From Desulfosporosinus acidiphilus SJ4 (GTDB lineage Bacteria; Bacillota; Desulfitobacteriia; Desulfitobacteriales; Desulfitobacteriaceae): DNA of 64,000 nucleotides. Each line of letters starts with the position of its first letter. The stretch's first letter is position 1. The stretch covers positions 3,381,977-3,445,976 of the forward strand of contig NC_018068.1 of assembly GCF_000255115.2 (NCBI RefSeq), given 5' to 3'. Shown piece by piece: positions 19,530-27,704 of this stretch. The position numbers were made by a program, and so were the translations under genes. The notes beneath the pieces are model-generated. The model worked only from the letters and a program-made list of their open reading frames with translations. It searched no databases and was not told where the DNA came from.

Positions 19530-20825
19530 ATGCCCATAAACATTGGAATGTTAGGTCTTGGAACAGTTGGTAGTGGCGTAGTCAACATCTTGCAGCAAAA
19601 TGCCGAAGATATACAAACACGGACTCAAAGTGAAATTCACATAAAAAAGATTCTTGTTCGCAACCCCAGCCTACCCCGAGAAGTTCAGGGGGATTTTCAG
19701 CTCACTGACCATGTTGAAGATATTCTCCAGGATCCGGAAATCGATATTGTCGTTGAAGTGATGGGAGGAATCGAACCCGCCCGTTCTTATATATTAGAAG
19801 CGTTACGCCAAGGAAAACACGTAGTCACGGCTAATAAGGATTTATTAGCTCTCCATGGGCAGGAACTCCTTGAAACTGCCAGTGCGTCAGGCAAAGACCT
19901 CTATTTTGAAGCCAGTGTTGCCGGTGGTATTCCGATTATAGCCGCCCTTAAACATGCTCTCGCCGCCAACAGGATCTTAGCCCTGATGGGAATCATTAAC
20001 GGAACAACCAATTATATTTTGTCCGCTATGGCAGAACAAGGCCGCGATTATTTTGAAGTTCTGGCTGAGGCCCAAAGTTTAGGTTATGCCGAATCCAATC
20101 CTTCTGCGGATGTTGATGGTTTAGATGCTGCCCGTAAATTGTCCATCCTTGCCTCCATTGCCTTTAATTCACGCGTTACTCTTAAAGACGTTTTTGTCGA
20201 AGGAATTTCCAAAATTACCCGAGAAGATTTAGCCTATGCCGCGGAGCTAGGCTGTACCATAAAACTTCTGGCCATTGCTAAACATCAACCGGAGGGAATT
20301 GAAGTACGAGTTCATCCGGCAATCTTGCCCATGAACCATCCCTTAGCATCCGTAAACGGCGTCTTTAACGCCATTTATGTCGTCGGCGACGCAGTAGGAG
20401 AAACCATGTTCTATGGCCGCGGAGCAGGATCTTTGCCCACAGGCAGCGCTGTAGTATCAGACATCATTCGAGTTATTCGCACCATTCAGTCCGGCTCCAC
20501 ATCGATGATTAACTGCACTTGTTATCGCGATCTCGGAATTAAGGCTGCCTCTGAATTCTTCACTGCCTTTTATATCCGTCTTCTCGTTAAAGACGAGCCG
20601 CGGGTCCTTGCCACCTTAGCGCTGCTCTTTGCCGAAGCAAATATCAGTTTTGCTTCCATCATTCAAAAACCACGCGGAGAGCAGCAAGCCGAAATCGTCT
20701 TGGTAACGCACCCCTGTCGCGAAGGCGCACTGCAAAAAGCTCTTGACTCAATCCGAGCCTACAATAAAGTTCTGATGATTCACAATGTCATTCGCTTTGA
20801 AAAAGGGGAGGATATGAACTCATGA
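19530..20825 (+). CDS. hom: homoserine dehydrogenase
   Basis: Hom (431 residues) reduces aspartate semialdehyde to homoserine for threonine and methionine. The NAD(P) motif is GLGTVGSGVV at residues 9-18, the conserved VTANKDLLA follows, and the catalytic domain contains YFEASVAGGIPII and GIINGTTNYI. A C-terminal ACT domain (about residues 350-427) suggests allosteric control. AGAGGAG precedes the ATG. It overlaps thrB by 4 bp (ATGA). Confidence 0.96.
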   Translation: MPINIGMLGLGTVGSGVVNILQQNAEDIQTRTQSEIHIKKILVRNPSLPREVQGDFQLTDHVEDILQDPEIDIVVEVMGGIEPARSYILEALRQGKHVVTANKDLLALHGQELLETASASGKDLYFEASVAGGIPIIAALKHALAANRILALMGIINGTTNYILSAMAEQGRDYFEVLAEAQSLGYAESNPSADVDGLDAARKLSILASIAFNSRVTLKDVFVEGISKITREDLAYAAELGCTIKLLAIAKHQPEGIEVRVHPAILPMNHPLASVNGVFNAIYVVGDAVGETMFYGRGAGSLPTGSAVVSDIIRVIRTIQSGSTSMINCTCYRDLGIKAASEFFTAFYIRLLVKDEPRVLATLALLFAEANISFASIIQKPRGEQQAEIVLVTHPCREGALQKALDSIRAYNKVLMIHNVIRFEKGEDMNS

Positions 20826-21718
20826 TTGTAAAAATTCCTGCAACCTCCGCTAACCTAGGACCAGGTTTTGACTGTCTCGGGCTGGCCCTTCAACTGTACA
20901 ACTCCATTACCATTGAAACTGACCGTCCTTTTCGAATTTCTTTGACCGGGACTTATAATGAAGGTATTGCCACCGACGAGACCAATTTAGTATGGAGAAC
21001 CATGCGCCATCTCTGGGAGAGCATTAATTATCCAATTCCCACCGTTGCCCTGACCCTGGAAAATAACATTCCCCCGGCTCGTGGTCTGGGAAGCAGTTCT
21101 GCCGCTATCGTCGGCGGTCTAGCGGCTGCCAACGTAATAGCCGGTACACCTCTGTCAAAATTAGAGTTACTGCAAATAGCCAATACCCTCGAGGGACACC
21201 CCGATAACGTCACCCCGGCTCTCTACGGCGGAATCACGTTAGCGGTCTCTACAGAAAACGGCATTCTGCCAAGAGTACTGGGCCAGGGAACAAACCTCAA
21301 GGCAGTTGTCCTGATCCCTAATCTGCGTTTAAAAACAGAAAAGGCCCGGAGCATTTTGCCCCCCAACGTTTCGCGTCAAGATGCCGTATTCAATATCTCC
21401 CACGCAGGACTTTTAATTGATGCCTTTATTCGTGAAAATTATCCCCTCTTAAAAGAAGCCATGCGCGACATGCTTCATCAAAACCAGCGTTCTGTTCTCA
21501 TTCCGGGAATGTTTGAAACGCTCAAAGCTGCAGAACAAGCTGGGGCATACGGAACCGCCCTAAGTGGTTCCGGCCCAACCTTAATCGCCTTAGTTCCGGA
21601 AATTTCAAAGGATGACGTTCGTCAGAAAATGCTGTCAACTATAGGCCAATTTGGAGTAGAGGCTCAAGCTCTTACACTCGACATGGATCACGAGGGAGTA
21701 ATTTTTTCAGAAAAGTAA
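20822..21718 (+). CDS. thrB: homoserine kinase
   Basis: ThrB (298 residues) is a GHMP kinase that phosphorylates homoserine. The ATP loop PPARGLGSSSAAIVGG is intact, the N-terminal PATSANLGPGFDCLGLAL signature is present, and the GTALSGSGPTLIAL motif lies near the end. It is translationally coupled to hom. Threonine synthase (thrC), a frequent neighbour, is not in the window. Confidence 0.96.
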   Translation: MIVKIPATSANLGPGFDCLGLALQLYNSITIETDRPFRISLTGTYNEGIATDETNLVWRTMRHLWESINYPIPTVALTLENNIPPARGLGSSSAAIVGGLAAANVIAGTPLSKLELLQIANTLEGHPDNVTPALYGGITLAVSTENGILPRVLGQGTNLKAVVLIPNLRLKTEKARSILPPNVSRQDAVFNISHAGLLIDAFIRENYPLLKEAMRDMLHQNQRSVLIPGMFETLKAAEQAGAYGTALSGSGPTLIALVPEISKDDVRQKMLSTIGQFGVEAQALTLDMDHEGVIFSEK

Positions 21719-21727
21719 ACTTGTTCA

Positions 21728-21831
21728 GCTTAGGCTGAGCATTATGGCTAGAGTGGAGAGAGACGTCCCCCACCTAAGCAAAGTTCTGGACCCGGGGCTG
21801 TTGCAAGACAATCCAGGTCCCTTTATTTTTG
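21728..21831 (+). other. structured sequence after thrB, possible terminator or RNA
   Basis: GCTTAGG (21728-21734) and CCTAAGC (21773-21779) enclose a GTGG/CCAC helix. After that GGACC and GGTCC flank an inner loop, followed by CTTTATTTTT. The second part may be the hom-thrB terminator; the first resembles no RNA family I know. Confidence 0.4.
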
Positions 21832-21924
21832 CAAGGAGAACGCCTTACTTCTCACAATCCTCTTTGACTTTTCGACTTAATAAGCAAAAAACTGTCTCTC
21901 ATAGGGTCCATTTTTCAATTAAGA

Positions 21925-22818
21925 TCATACCCCTTGGCCAGCTTTTAGACTATCCAGATATTTAACCGCCTGTAGAGCTGCAGTACCTCCTTCTCCAGCT
22001 GCCTTAATTAGTTGATAGGGTTGCCCGGTACAATCTCCGGCTGCAAATAAACCGGGCAAACTAGTCTCCAATTTGTGATTAACTTTTACAGCACCCTCTT
22101 CCATTTCCAGACCGGAAATCAACTGCTCGGCGGGAAGGTTATCTCGGATAATGAAGACTCCATCGACGTTTAATTGCTCCTCCCCAAGATCAAGCTGCTC
22201 CACCTTTTGTTTCCCTAGTATTTTTTTCACTTTACCTTTTTTGATTTCAACTCTGGAATCCAGTCGCGTAAGTTCGGTATAATATGGAACATAATAGACT
22301 TTAGAGCAGATGCCGGCCATAAAATTAGCCTCATCTTCGCCTTCTTGATTATAGGAAATAATCGCAGCGATCTTGTCTTTATAGAGCGGGCCATCACAGG
22401 TGGCACAATAGCCAACCCCCATCCCCAGCAATTCAGCCTCTCCTGGGAATAATTTGCTTGCTGACACACCCGTTGCCAAAATAAGAGCATCCGCTTCCAG
22501 GGATCTCTCCTTGCCCATAACGGTAAAGGGAGGCCCCGGATAGATATTCGTAACTTTAAAAGGAACAATGGCTATGTCTTTCTCCTTCAGATGATTTAAA
22601 AATCGCTGTCTCAATTCCTCGCCACTAATTTCGGGGAAACCAAGCCAATTATCGATCTGAGGTGCTTTGGCGAGCTTGGGGCTGCAGAATTCTGAACCTA
22701 ATAAGATAAAATCCCTTTTCCTAATTTTGGAATTCAGGGCTGCAGCCATCCCTGCAGGTCCGCAGCCAATAATAACAAGCTCATAATGATCTTTGATATT
22801 GGAAAGATCCTCAGACAC
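21925..22818 (-). CDS. thioredoxin-reductase-like flavoprotein lacking the NADPH motif
   Basis: The 297-residue protein has the FAD motif IIGCGPAGMAAAL (residues 16-28), the redox pair CATC at 138-141 and the C-terminal FAD motif GLFAAGDCTG, in the order of bacterial thioredoxin reductase. Where normal enzymes carry the second Rossmann motif (GGGDSAxEEA), this one has AAIISYNQEGEDEANFM with no GxGxxA/S. The HRR-type NADP-phosphate motif is also missing. This is the pattern of pyridine-nucleotide-independent relatives such as the ferredoxin-dependent flavin thioredoxin reductases of clostridia. The electron donor is therefore probably not NADPH. It stands alone. Confidence 0.8.
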   Translation of the reverse strand: MSEDLSNIKDHYELVIIGCGPAGMAAALNSKIRKRDFILLGSEFCSPKLAKAPQIDNWLGFPEISGEELRQRFLNHLKEKDIAIVPFKVTNIYPGPPFTVMGKERSLEADALILATGVSASKLFPGEAELLGMGVGYCATCDGPLYKDKIAAIISYNQEGEDEANFMAGICSKVYYVPYYTELTRLDSRVEIKKGKVKKILGKQKVEQLDLGEEQLNVDGVFIIRDNLPAEQLISGLEMEEGAVKVNHKLETSLPGLFAAGDCTGQPYQLIKAAGEGGTAALQAVKYLDSLKAGQGV

Positions 22819-23082
22819 GTTATGTACACCTCCTGGATTATTCTCTGTAGTTTTTCTTCATAGCGAAAGTGTTCCCCAAAATTCAATAAAAAAATAGCAA
22901 CAATGTTTTTGATTTTCCCAACTTGCTAAGAACAGATTAAGTTTTGCTAAATCTCATCAGGGAATATTAGGCAATTCGGGGAGTATTAATAAATTTGCTG
23001 ACAATACAATAATGGTACCCATTAAAGTAAACAAGATAAGGTAGTAACAAGGAACATTACTTCTTTGACAAGGCGGAGATTT

Positions 23083-24690
23083 ATGAACTTTGATCTTTTA
23101 ATAAAAAATGGCTGGATCATCGATGGTACCGGAATATCTGGGTACTTCGGCGATTTGGCCGTACGTCAAGGTAAAATCCTAGAAATCAGTACCAAACTTG
23201 AATATCCCGCCGCGAGAGTCATTGATGCATCCGGGCTGATAGTCAGCCCGGGGTTTATTGATCCCCATGTCCATGGCGAACTCGCAGTTTTGACAAGCGG
23301 TAACTTTAAAGATTTTTTACGTCAAGGAGTGACCACCACTGTCAATGGTAACTGTGGGCATTCTATAACCCCTTATAGCTCATATAATATCCTCGATTAT
23401 ATGGCGAGAACCGGATTGATTTCGTCCAAGGAAAAAATGCGGCTCGGAACCTTAAATCCCCCCTGGGGAGATTTTTCCGGCTATATCAATATTGTTAAAA
23501 CCAGAGGTCATAACATCAATATGGGATTTCTCTTAGGACATGGTTGTTTACGCTGGAGTATCATGGGGACTAAGACTGGTATACCGAATTTTTCCGAGGA
23601 GAAGGAGCTCGTCCGCTTAATTGAAGAAGGTATGGAACAAGGGGCTTTAGGACTATCCACCGGTTTAGCCTATACACCCGGACGCTTTGCAGGTACCGAT
23701 GAACTCATTAAGCTGTCCGCCATCATCCGTAACTATGACGGGATCTATACAACCCATCTAAGAACCTATCTCGGGCTTCTCGCTGCCGTTAAAGAGGCCA
23801 TCAGAATAGGTGAAAGTTCAGGAACCAGGGTACAAATCTCCCATCTATCGCCAACTTGCCCGGATGCTTTTGCCGAGATCTTGGCGGCAAGGAATCGAGG
23901 CCTGGAAATCGGAGTTGATACAATTCCTAAAAGCAGCGGTCACTTTAAGAGATGGGAGAGGTTTCTGCAATTTCTCCTCTCTGGTTCAGCGCTGAGCCAA
24001 TCACCGGAGGCTAACGTTTCTTCGCTGGGGAGCCGGAACTTTGAAATCACAAAAGCATTGCTCAGAAAAATTCGCTTTAAGGATCAATTGATGGTTTATC
24101 ATACCCTTGATCCTCAGATGGAAAATCGGACTCTCAAAGATATCTCCGAGGAAAGAGGAGTGACCGTCGATGAGCTCCTCTTTCAGCTCTTAAAAGAAAA
24201 CACCCCCAACCTGACCTTCTGTCAAGGAGGAGTTAACCGTTGGGATTTTCCCGGAATCCCCTATCCTGATGATATTGCTCATAACCCCTTAGTCATGGTG
24301 GGCTCGGACCGGATCTTCGGCGATTGGCAGGATCCTTTTGACTGGTATGAATTGTTCAGAAAAGGGGCCTTTCCCATTTATTTTGACTTATGTAAGAACA
24401 AAGGTGTTACTATAGAAGAAATTATTCGCAGAGTAACTTCTCTTCCTGCCCGGCAATTTCGCTTACATGGGCGGGGAATTTTGGCTCGGGGAAATGCTGC
24501 CGACATTACAATCTTTGATCCGAAAAATTTCACCTATCCCTCTAACACTGAAATTGATGTCCTTAATCCGTTGACCATGGCCAGCGGGGTACATTTTACT
24601 ATAGTTAATGGCAAAGTAGCTTTAGATCATGGGATCGTTCAGGCAATCAATGCCGGTCAAGTTTTATTGAGAAACGGTGAGATATTATAA
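23083..24690 (+). CDS. N-acyl-D-amino-acid deacylase (D-aminoacylase) family hydrolase
   Basis: The 535-residue protein belongs to the D-aminoacylase branch of the amidohydrolase superfamily, which removes acyl groups from N-acyl-D-amino acids. The metal motif is HVHGE, and the bridging ligand is the Cys of NGNCGHS, as in D-aminoacylases (in place of a carboxylated Lys). His residues lie in THLRTYLG and ISHLSPT, and the catalytic Asp in VMVGSDR. The start is the ATG at 23083, close to a GGCGGAG; a TTG at 23065 is also in frame. True substrate is unverified; dihydroorotase-like or dipeptidase-type relatives are alternatives. Confidence 0.8.
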   Translation: MNFDLLIKNGWIIDGTGISGYFGDLAVRQGKILEISTKLEYPAARVIDASGLIVSPGFIDPHVHGELAVLTSGNFKDFLRQGVTTTVNGNCGHSITPYSSYNILDYMARTGLISSKEKMRLGTLNPPWGDFSGYINIVKTRGHNINMGFLLGHGCLRWSIMGTKTGIPNFSEEKELVRLIEEGMEQGALGLSTGLAYTPGRFAGTDELIKLSAIIRNYDGIYTTHLRTYLGLLAAVKEAIRIGESSGTRVQISHLSPTCPDAFAEILAARNRGLEIGVDTIPKSSGHFKRWERFLQFLLSGSALSQSPEANVSSLGSRNFEITKALLRKIRFKDQLMVYHTLDPQMENRTLKDISEERGVTVDELLFQLLKENTPNLTFCQGGVNRWDFPGIPYPDDIAHNPLVMVGSDRIFGDWQDPFDWYELFRKGAFPIYFDLCKNKGVTIEEIIRRVTSLPARQFRLHGRGILARGNAADITIFDPKNFTYPSNTEIDVLNPLTMASGVHFTIVNGKVALDHGIVQAINAGQVLLRNGEIL

Positions 24691-24985
24691 CTAAATATCT
24701 TGTAAATACCCCTACGGTCTGATAACAAAGAACATTAAAGCTTTTTGCACCTATCCATCCCGCCTCACCCCCTTTCCGGAGGTTTGGCCGCCCACCCTAC
24801 GCCTATTTCATTGTACTTGTGCTTATTATTCAATATTTGTATAATTTCTTATTAAACAAAAAACATTTAAATATTGTCGAATGATCAATTTAGCATTTTC
24901 TATAGCGAATTTCCGAAGTTTGTCGGTAAAAAAGCTCCCGAAAGGCTTTAGTTATTTCAACTAACGGTTGTGAAAGAGCTTAAAA

Positions 24986-25041
24986 AATAAGAAAGAAGAT
25001 TATTTACTTTAAGAGACAGGTAAATAATCTTCTTTCTTATT
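24986..25041 (-). terminator. long perfect hairpin downstream of the DUF302 gene
   Basis: A perfect 22-bp stem (24986-25007 with 25020-25041) closes on a 12-nt loop. On the minus strand it is followed by a run of U (about 24981-24987), so it can terminate the operon ending at 25120. The stem is unusually long for a terminator. The rest of 24691-25119 shows no gene. Confidence 0.75.
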
Positions 25042-25119
25042 CAATGATTTAAACTTATCCATTCATTCTGTCTCTAAAGTTACACTCCATAATTCCAGCC
25101 GAGATGACTCATCTATAGT

Positions 25120-25506
25120 CTAGATCGCTTCATCTAAGGCTTTCTTTATCACTTCTTCCACCTGTTCGGCAATACTCAATAGTTTTTCTTCTTTCAACAT
25201 ACCAATCAAAGAGGTCGGGCGAAGCATCCCCATATAAACACTGTTTTCCTTTTCGTAGACAACGACTTTGCAGGGCAAAAAGTAGCCAACTTCAACCTGA
25301 ATTTCCAGTACTTCTTTTGCTTGTTTAGGATTGCAGACCTCCAAAACCTTAAAATGCCCTTGAAAATCTAACCCTTTTTCTGCTAACTTGTCTTTAAAGT
25401 CAAGCTCCCATAAAACGCCAAAACTATTGTTGCTTAATGTTTTCTTTAAGTCCTCCACTGCTGTCATAAAAGGTTTATCGGTCTTAACTTCATACTTTAA
25501 ATCCAT
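25120..25506 (-). CDS. DUF302 domain protein
   Basis: The 128-residue cytoplasmic protein matches the DUF302 pattern: a central F-x-V-L-E-V-C-N-P segment with Cys at about residue 58, then VGYFLPCKVVVYE and a C-terminal helix. Function is unknown in the family. It is last of a four-gene operon with a zinc-ribbon protein, a ferredoxin and a small coiled-coil protein, behind a CsoR/CstR-type operator. DUF302 genes often sit in sulfur- or metal-stress clusters, which fits here. GAGGG precedes the ATG. Confidence 0.8.
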   Translation of the reverse strand: MDLKYEVKTDKPFMTAVEDLKKTLSNNSFGVLWELDFKDKLAEKGLDFQGHFKVLEVCNPKQAKEVLEIQVEVGYFLPCKVVVYEKENSVYMGMLRPTSLIGMLKEEKLLSIAEQVEEVIKKALDEAI

Positions 25507-25579
25507 GACTTTTCCCTCGCTTTATCTTAATTAATTCAATTTCCCTGACTACGGACAATAGATTCTTCTAAACAACTTC

Positions 25580-25786
25580 CTATGACTTTAGTATACCCAA
25601 TAAACGGTCTCTTTCTTCTTCTAAATCTTCTCGTTCTGCCACCATTCGCGGCTGCACAGAGTGAAAAGGCCAACGAGCTTTAAGATCAGCCAACTTTTTC
25701 TCAACGTCCTGAAGTTGCAGCAATATTTCCTGTTGATCTAATAGCGTTTCCTTTTCTTGTTCTTGTCCCTTATCCTCCATTGGCAT
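25580..25786 (-). CDS. small coiled-coil protein of unknown function
   Basis: The 68-residue product is almost entirely helical and charged, with heptad-like runs (LLDQQEILLQLQDVEKKLADLK and a second block of Glu/Arg repeats), so a short coiled coil is likely. It overlaps the ferredoxin gene by 17 bp, which supports real translation in the operon. It has a layout like the 71-residue protein at 36900, though they are not obviously the same family. Start at 25786 or the next ATG at 25780. Confidence 0.6.
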   Translation of the reverse strand: MPMEDKGQEQEKETLLDQQEILLQLQDVEKKLADLKARWPFHSVQPRMVAEREDLEEERDRLLGILKS

Positions 25787-25973
25787 TCATCTCACCGGCC
25801 TCCACAAAGGTAATCGCGCCATGCATACAAGCTTCCATGCAGGCTTCACATTCCACACATTTCTTAGGATCTACCACTGCCAAATGTGACAGCATGGCAA
25901 TAGCCTGTTCGGGACAGGTATTAACACAGCGTTTGCACCCCCGGCAAAGTTTTTCCAAGATAAACGCTGACAT
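25770..25973 (-). CDS. 2x[4Fe-4S] ferredoxin
   Basis: A 67-residue bacterial ferredoxin with two complete cluster motifs: CRGCKRCVNTCP near residue 10 and CVECEACMEAC near residue 38. It transfers electrons at low potential in the cytoplasm. AAGGAGG lies 9 bp before the ATG. It sits between the FmdB-like zinc ribbon gene and the coiled-coil gene in a CsoR/CstR-type regulated operon. Confidence 0.9.
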   Translation of the reverse strand: MSAFILEKLCRGCKRCVNTCPEQAIAMLSHLAVVDPKKCVECEACMEACMHGAITFVEAGEMNANGG

Positions 25974-26036
25974 TCCATTTCTCCTCCTTATTCCTGCGGC
26001 ATTAAAGGAACACCCGGTTCCTCATTAGCAGCCTGC

Positions 26037-26240
26037 TCAGCCAAAGCGCTGGGGACCTGAGTTTGAGCCTACGGAAGCCCCCCCGCCCGAACTCTTCCCC
26101 AGAACATTGACCGTAGTAAACCGCTGTTTAATTTGGTCACTTCCGCATACCGGACATACTTGATGGTCTTTTTGGCTTATGCTGCAAAAGACAGAAAACT
26201 TATGATTACATGACTGGCAAATTAAATCATAACTTGGCAT
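26037..26240 (-). CDS. FmdB-family zinc ribbon protein
   Basis: The 67-residue protein starts PSYDLICQSC and continues with CPVCGS, the CxxC-x(n)-CxxC zinc ribbon of FmdB-type putative regulators. A flexible Gly/Ser-rich tail (SSGGGASVGSNSG) follows, as in the family. I chose the ATG at 26240, with AGGAGG 9 bp upstream; the TTG at 26249 is in frame. It is the first gene of the operon. Confidence 0.85.
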   Translation of the reverse strand: MPSYDLICQSCNHKFSVFCSISQKDHQVCPVCGSDQIKQRFTTVNVLGKSSGGGASVGSNSGPQRFG

Positions 26241-26423
26241 TGTCTTCAATCCTCCTAATGAACTTTACTTCATAACTACTGCTTTACACGGCTCAAAGCC
26301 TGATATTCAGAATTCAGATCCTGATTCCTAGCTCTTTGCTCCTTTTGTACGTTAAGCACACTTGATATTTGAAGATGAGTCCGTCTTGAACTAAGTGAAG
26401 CAGCAATTTTAACTTTACCCCAT

Positions 26424-26440
26424 ATACCCCGTAAGGGTAT
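26424..26440 (-). promoter_or_regulatory. probable CsoR/CstR-type operator
   Basis: ATACCCC-GTAA-GGGTAT is an inverted repeat of the type bound by CsoR/CstR-family repressors. It lies about 5-20 bp downstream of the predicted transcription start of the FmdB-ferredoxin-DUF302 operon, which is a normal place for repression. A CstR-like gene is at 41199-41498. Confidence 0.6.
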
Positions 26441-26451
26441 TTTGTAATTCC

Positions 26452-26480
26452 AATATATTCGCATATTCCTGTTTTGTCAA
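26452..26480 (-). promoter_or_regulatory. promoter of the FmdB-ferredoxin-DUF302 operon
   Basis: TTGACA (26475-26480) and TATATT (26452-26457) are separated by 17 bp on the minus strand, about 210 bp before the first gene. The operator follows directly downstream. The rest of 26241-26659 has no gene I can support. Confidence 0.8.
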
Positions 26481-26659
26481 CCCATTGGAACTACTTTCTT
26501 TAATTCCCATTTCCTTAACATTTGCTTAAATTATCTGCCTGGGAAAAGCCGCCTGCAAGAAGAAACACCCAAGAGTTGCAAGATAACTAAAATTTGAGCA
26601 ATATAAATCAAAAAAAGTCTTCTAATTGGTACTATACTATCATCTAGGAGGAGCCGCCA

Positions 26660-27550
26660 ATGAACTATTCTCAAAGTATTCAAGACACCATCGCTTACAT
26701 TGAACAACACCTCTGCGAGAGGCTCTCATTGGATGAGATTGTAAAAGTATCCGGATTTTCAAAATATCACTTTGTTCGCATTTTTAAGCGCGAGACCGGA
26801 TTGGGGTTAAAGGAGCATATTCAAAGCCGTCGGTTAACTTTAGCGGCGAAACTTCTTCTGTCATCGAAGTTTAGTATTATGGATATTGCTCTCTATTGCC
26901 GTTTTGAATCTCAAGAGGCCTTTACAAGAGCATTTAAGAAGGTATACGCGCTTCCTCCCGGAAAATATCGCCGTGTCATAAACCACTTAGTAACTATAAA
27001 CGAGGTGAACGATATGAAAAATAATCAGCAAATTCCCGGATGGATCATAACAGGAACCGCTCCAGGGAAATTTGAAGCTGCATTTGACCAAGAAGTGTTT
27101 TTTAAGGGAACAAAATCGGTGCTTTTGAAAAGCACCAGTACAGAACTGGAGACAGGCGACTACTATGCGGTAATGCAGCAGTTCAAAGCCAAAAACTATA
27201 TTGGAAAAAGAGTGCGTTTATCAGGGTTTTTAAAAGCAAGAGGTGTGACTGGCTGGGGTGGACTCTGGATGAGGATTGACAGCATAACCGCAAATGTGAT
27301 CAAAATTGATAATATGCAAAACCGCCCTATAACGGGCGATTCGGACTGGAACCATTATTCGGTGGTGCTTGATGTGCCGGAAAACAGCGCAATTATCAAT
27401 ATCGGTATGCTGCTCAGCGGCACGGGGGAATTATGGATGGATAACGTTTCCTTTGACATCGTTGACAAAAATGTTCCGGCTACGGATGTCGATCTCAGCA
27501 GTGAATTGCCAGAAAAGCCTGTGAACCTTTCCTTTGAGGAGAACAGGTAA
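26660..27550 (+). CDS. AraC-family regulator with C-terminal beta-rich domain
   Basis: The 296-residue protein has an AraC/XylS double helix-turn-helix at the N-terminus (residues about 8-105), with LSLDEIVKVSGFSKYHFVRIFK as the first helix pair and the conserved FESQEAFTRAFKKVYALPPGKYR as the second. The remaining 170 residues, from NQQIPGWIITG on, look like a beta-sandwich of the galactose/carbohydrate-binding type (FEAAFDQEV...GKRVRLSGFLK...LWMDNVSFDI). This order, DNA-binding first and sensor last, is the reverse of classical AraC. The target and ligand are unknown. GGAGGAG precedes the ATG. Confidence 0.8.
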   Translation: MNYSQSIQDTIAYIEQHLCERLSLDEIVKVSGFSKYHFVRIFKRETGLGLKEHIQSRRLTLAAKLLLSSKFSIMDIALYCRFESQEAFTRAFKKVYALPPGKYRRVINHLVTINEVNDMKNNQQIPGWIITGTAPGKFEAAFDQEVFFKGTKSVLLKSTSTELETGDYYAVMQQFKAKNYIGKRVRLSGFLKARGVTGWGGLWMRIDSITANVIKIDNMQNRPITGDSDWNHYSVVLDVPENSAIINIGMLLSGTGELWMDNVSFDIVDKNVPATDVDLSSELPEKPVNLSFEENR

Positions 27551-27620
27551 AAAGATTCCGAAGAACAATGCAAGAATTTGTGGCGGTTGGACTGTGTTAC
27601 TGCCATTATTTTAAATCAAA

Positions 27621-27684
27621 TATAAAAATAAAACACAGAGGTTATGGATAATAAATAGAATTCATAACCTCTGTGTTTATTATA
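27621..27684. terminator. bidirectional terminator
   Basis: A perfect 16-bp stem (27631-27646 with 27663-27678) with A/T tracts on both sides separates the AraC gene from the convergent cytochrome gene. The minus-strand side has the better U-run. Confidence 0.8.
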
Positions 27685-27704
27685 AGCTTAGACAAACGAT
27701 CACC

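Noticed and set aside
26276-26464. A 62-residue minus-strand reading frame
   Set aside because: It covers the promoter and operator of the FmdB operon, has no ribosome binding site and has no recognisable domain.
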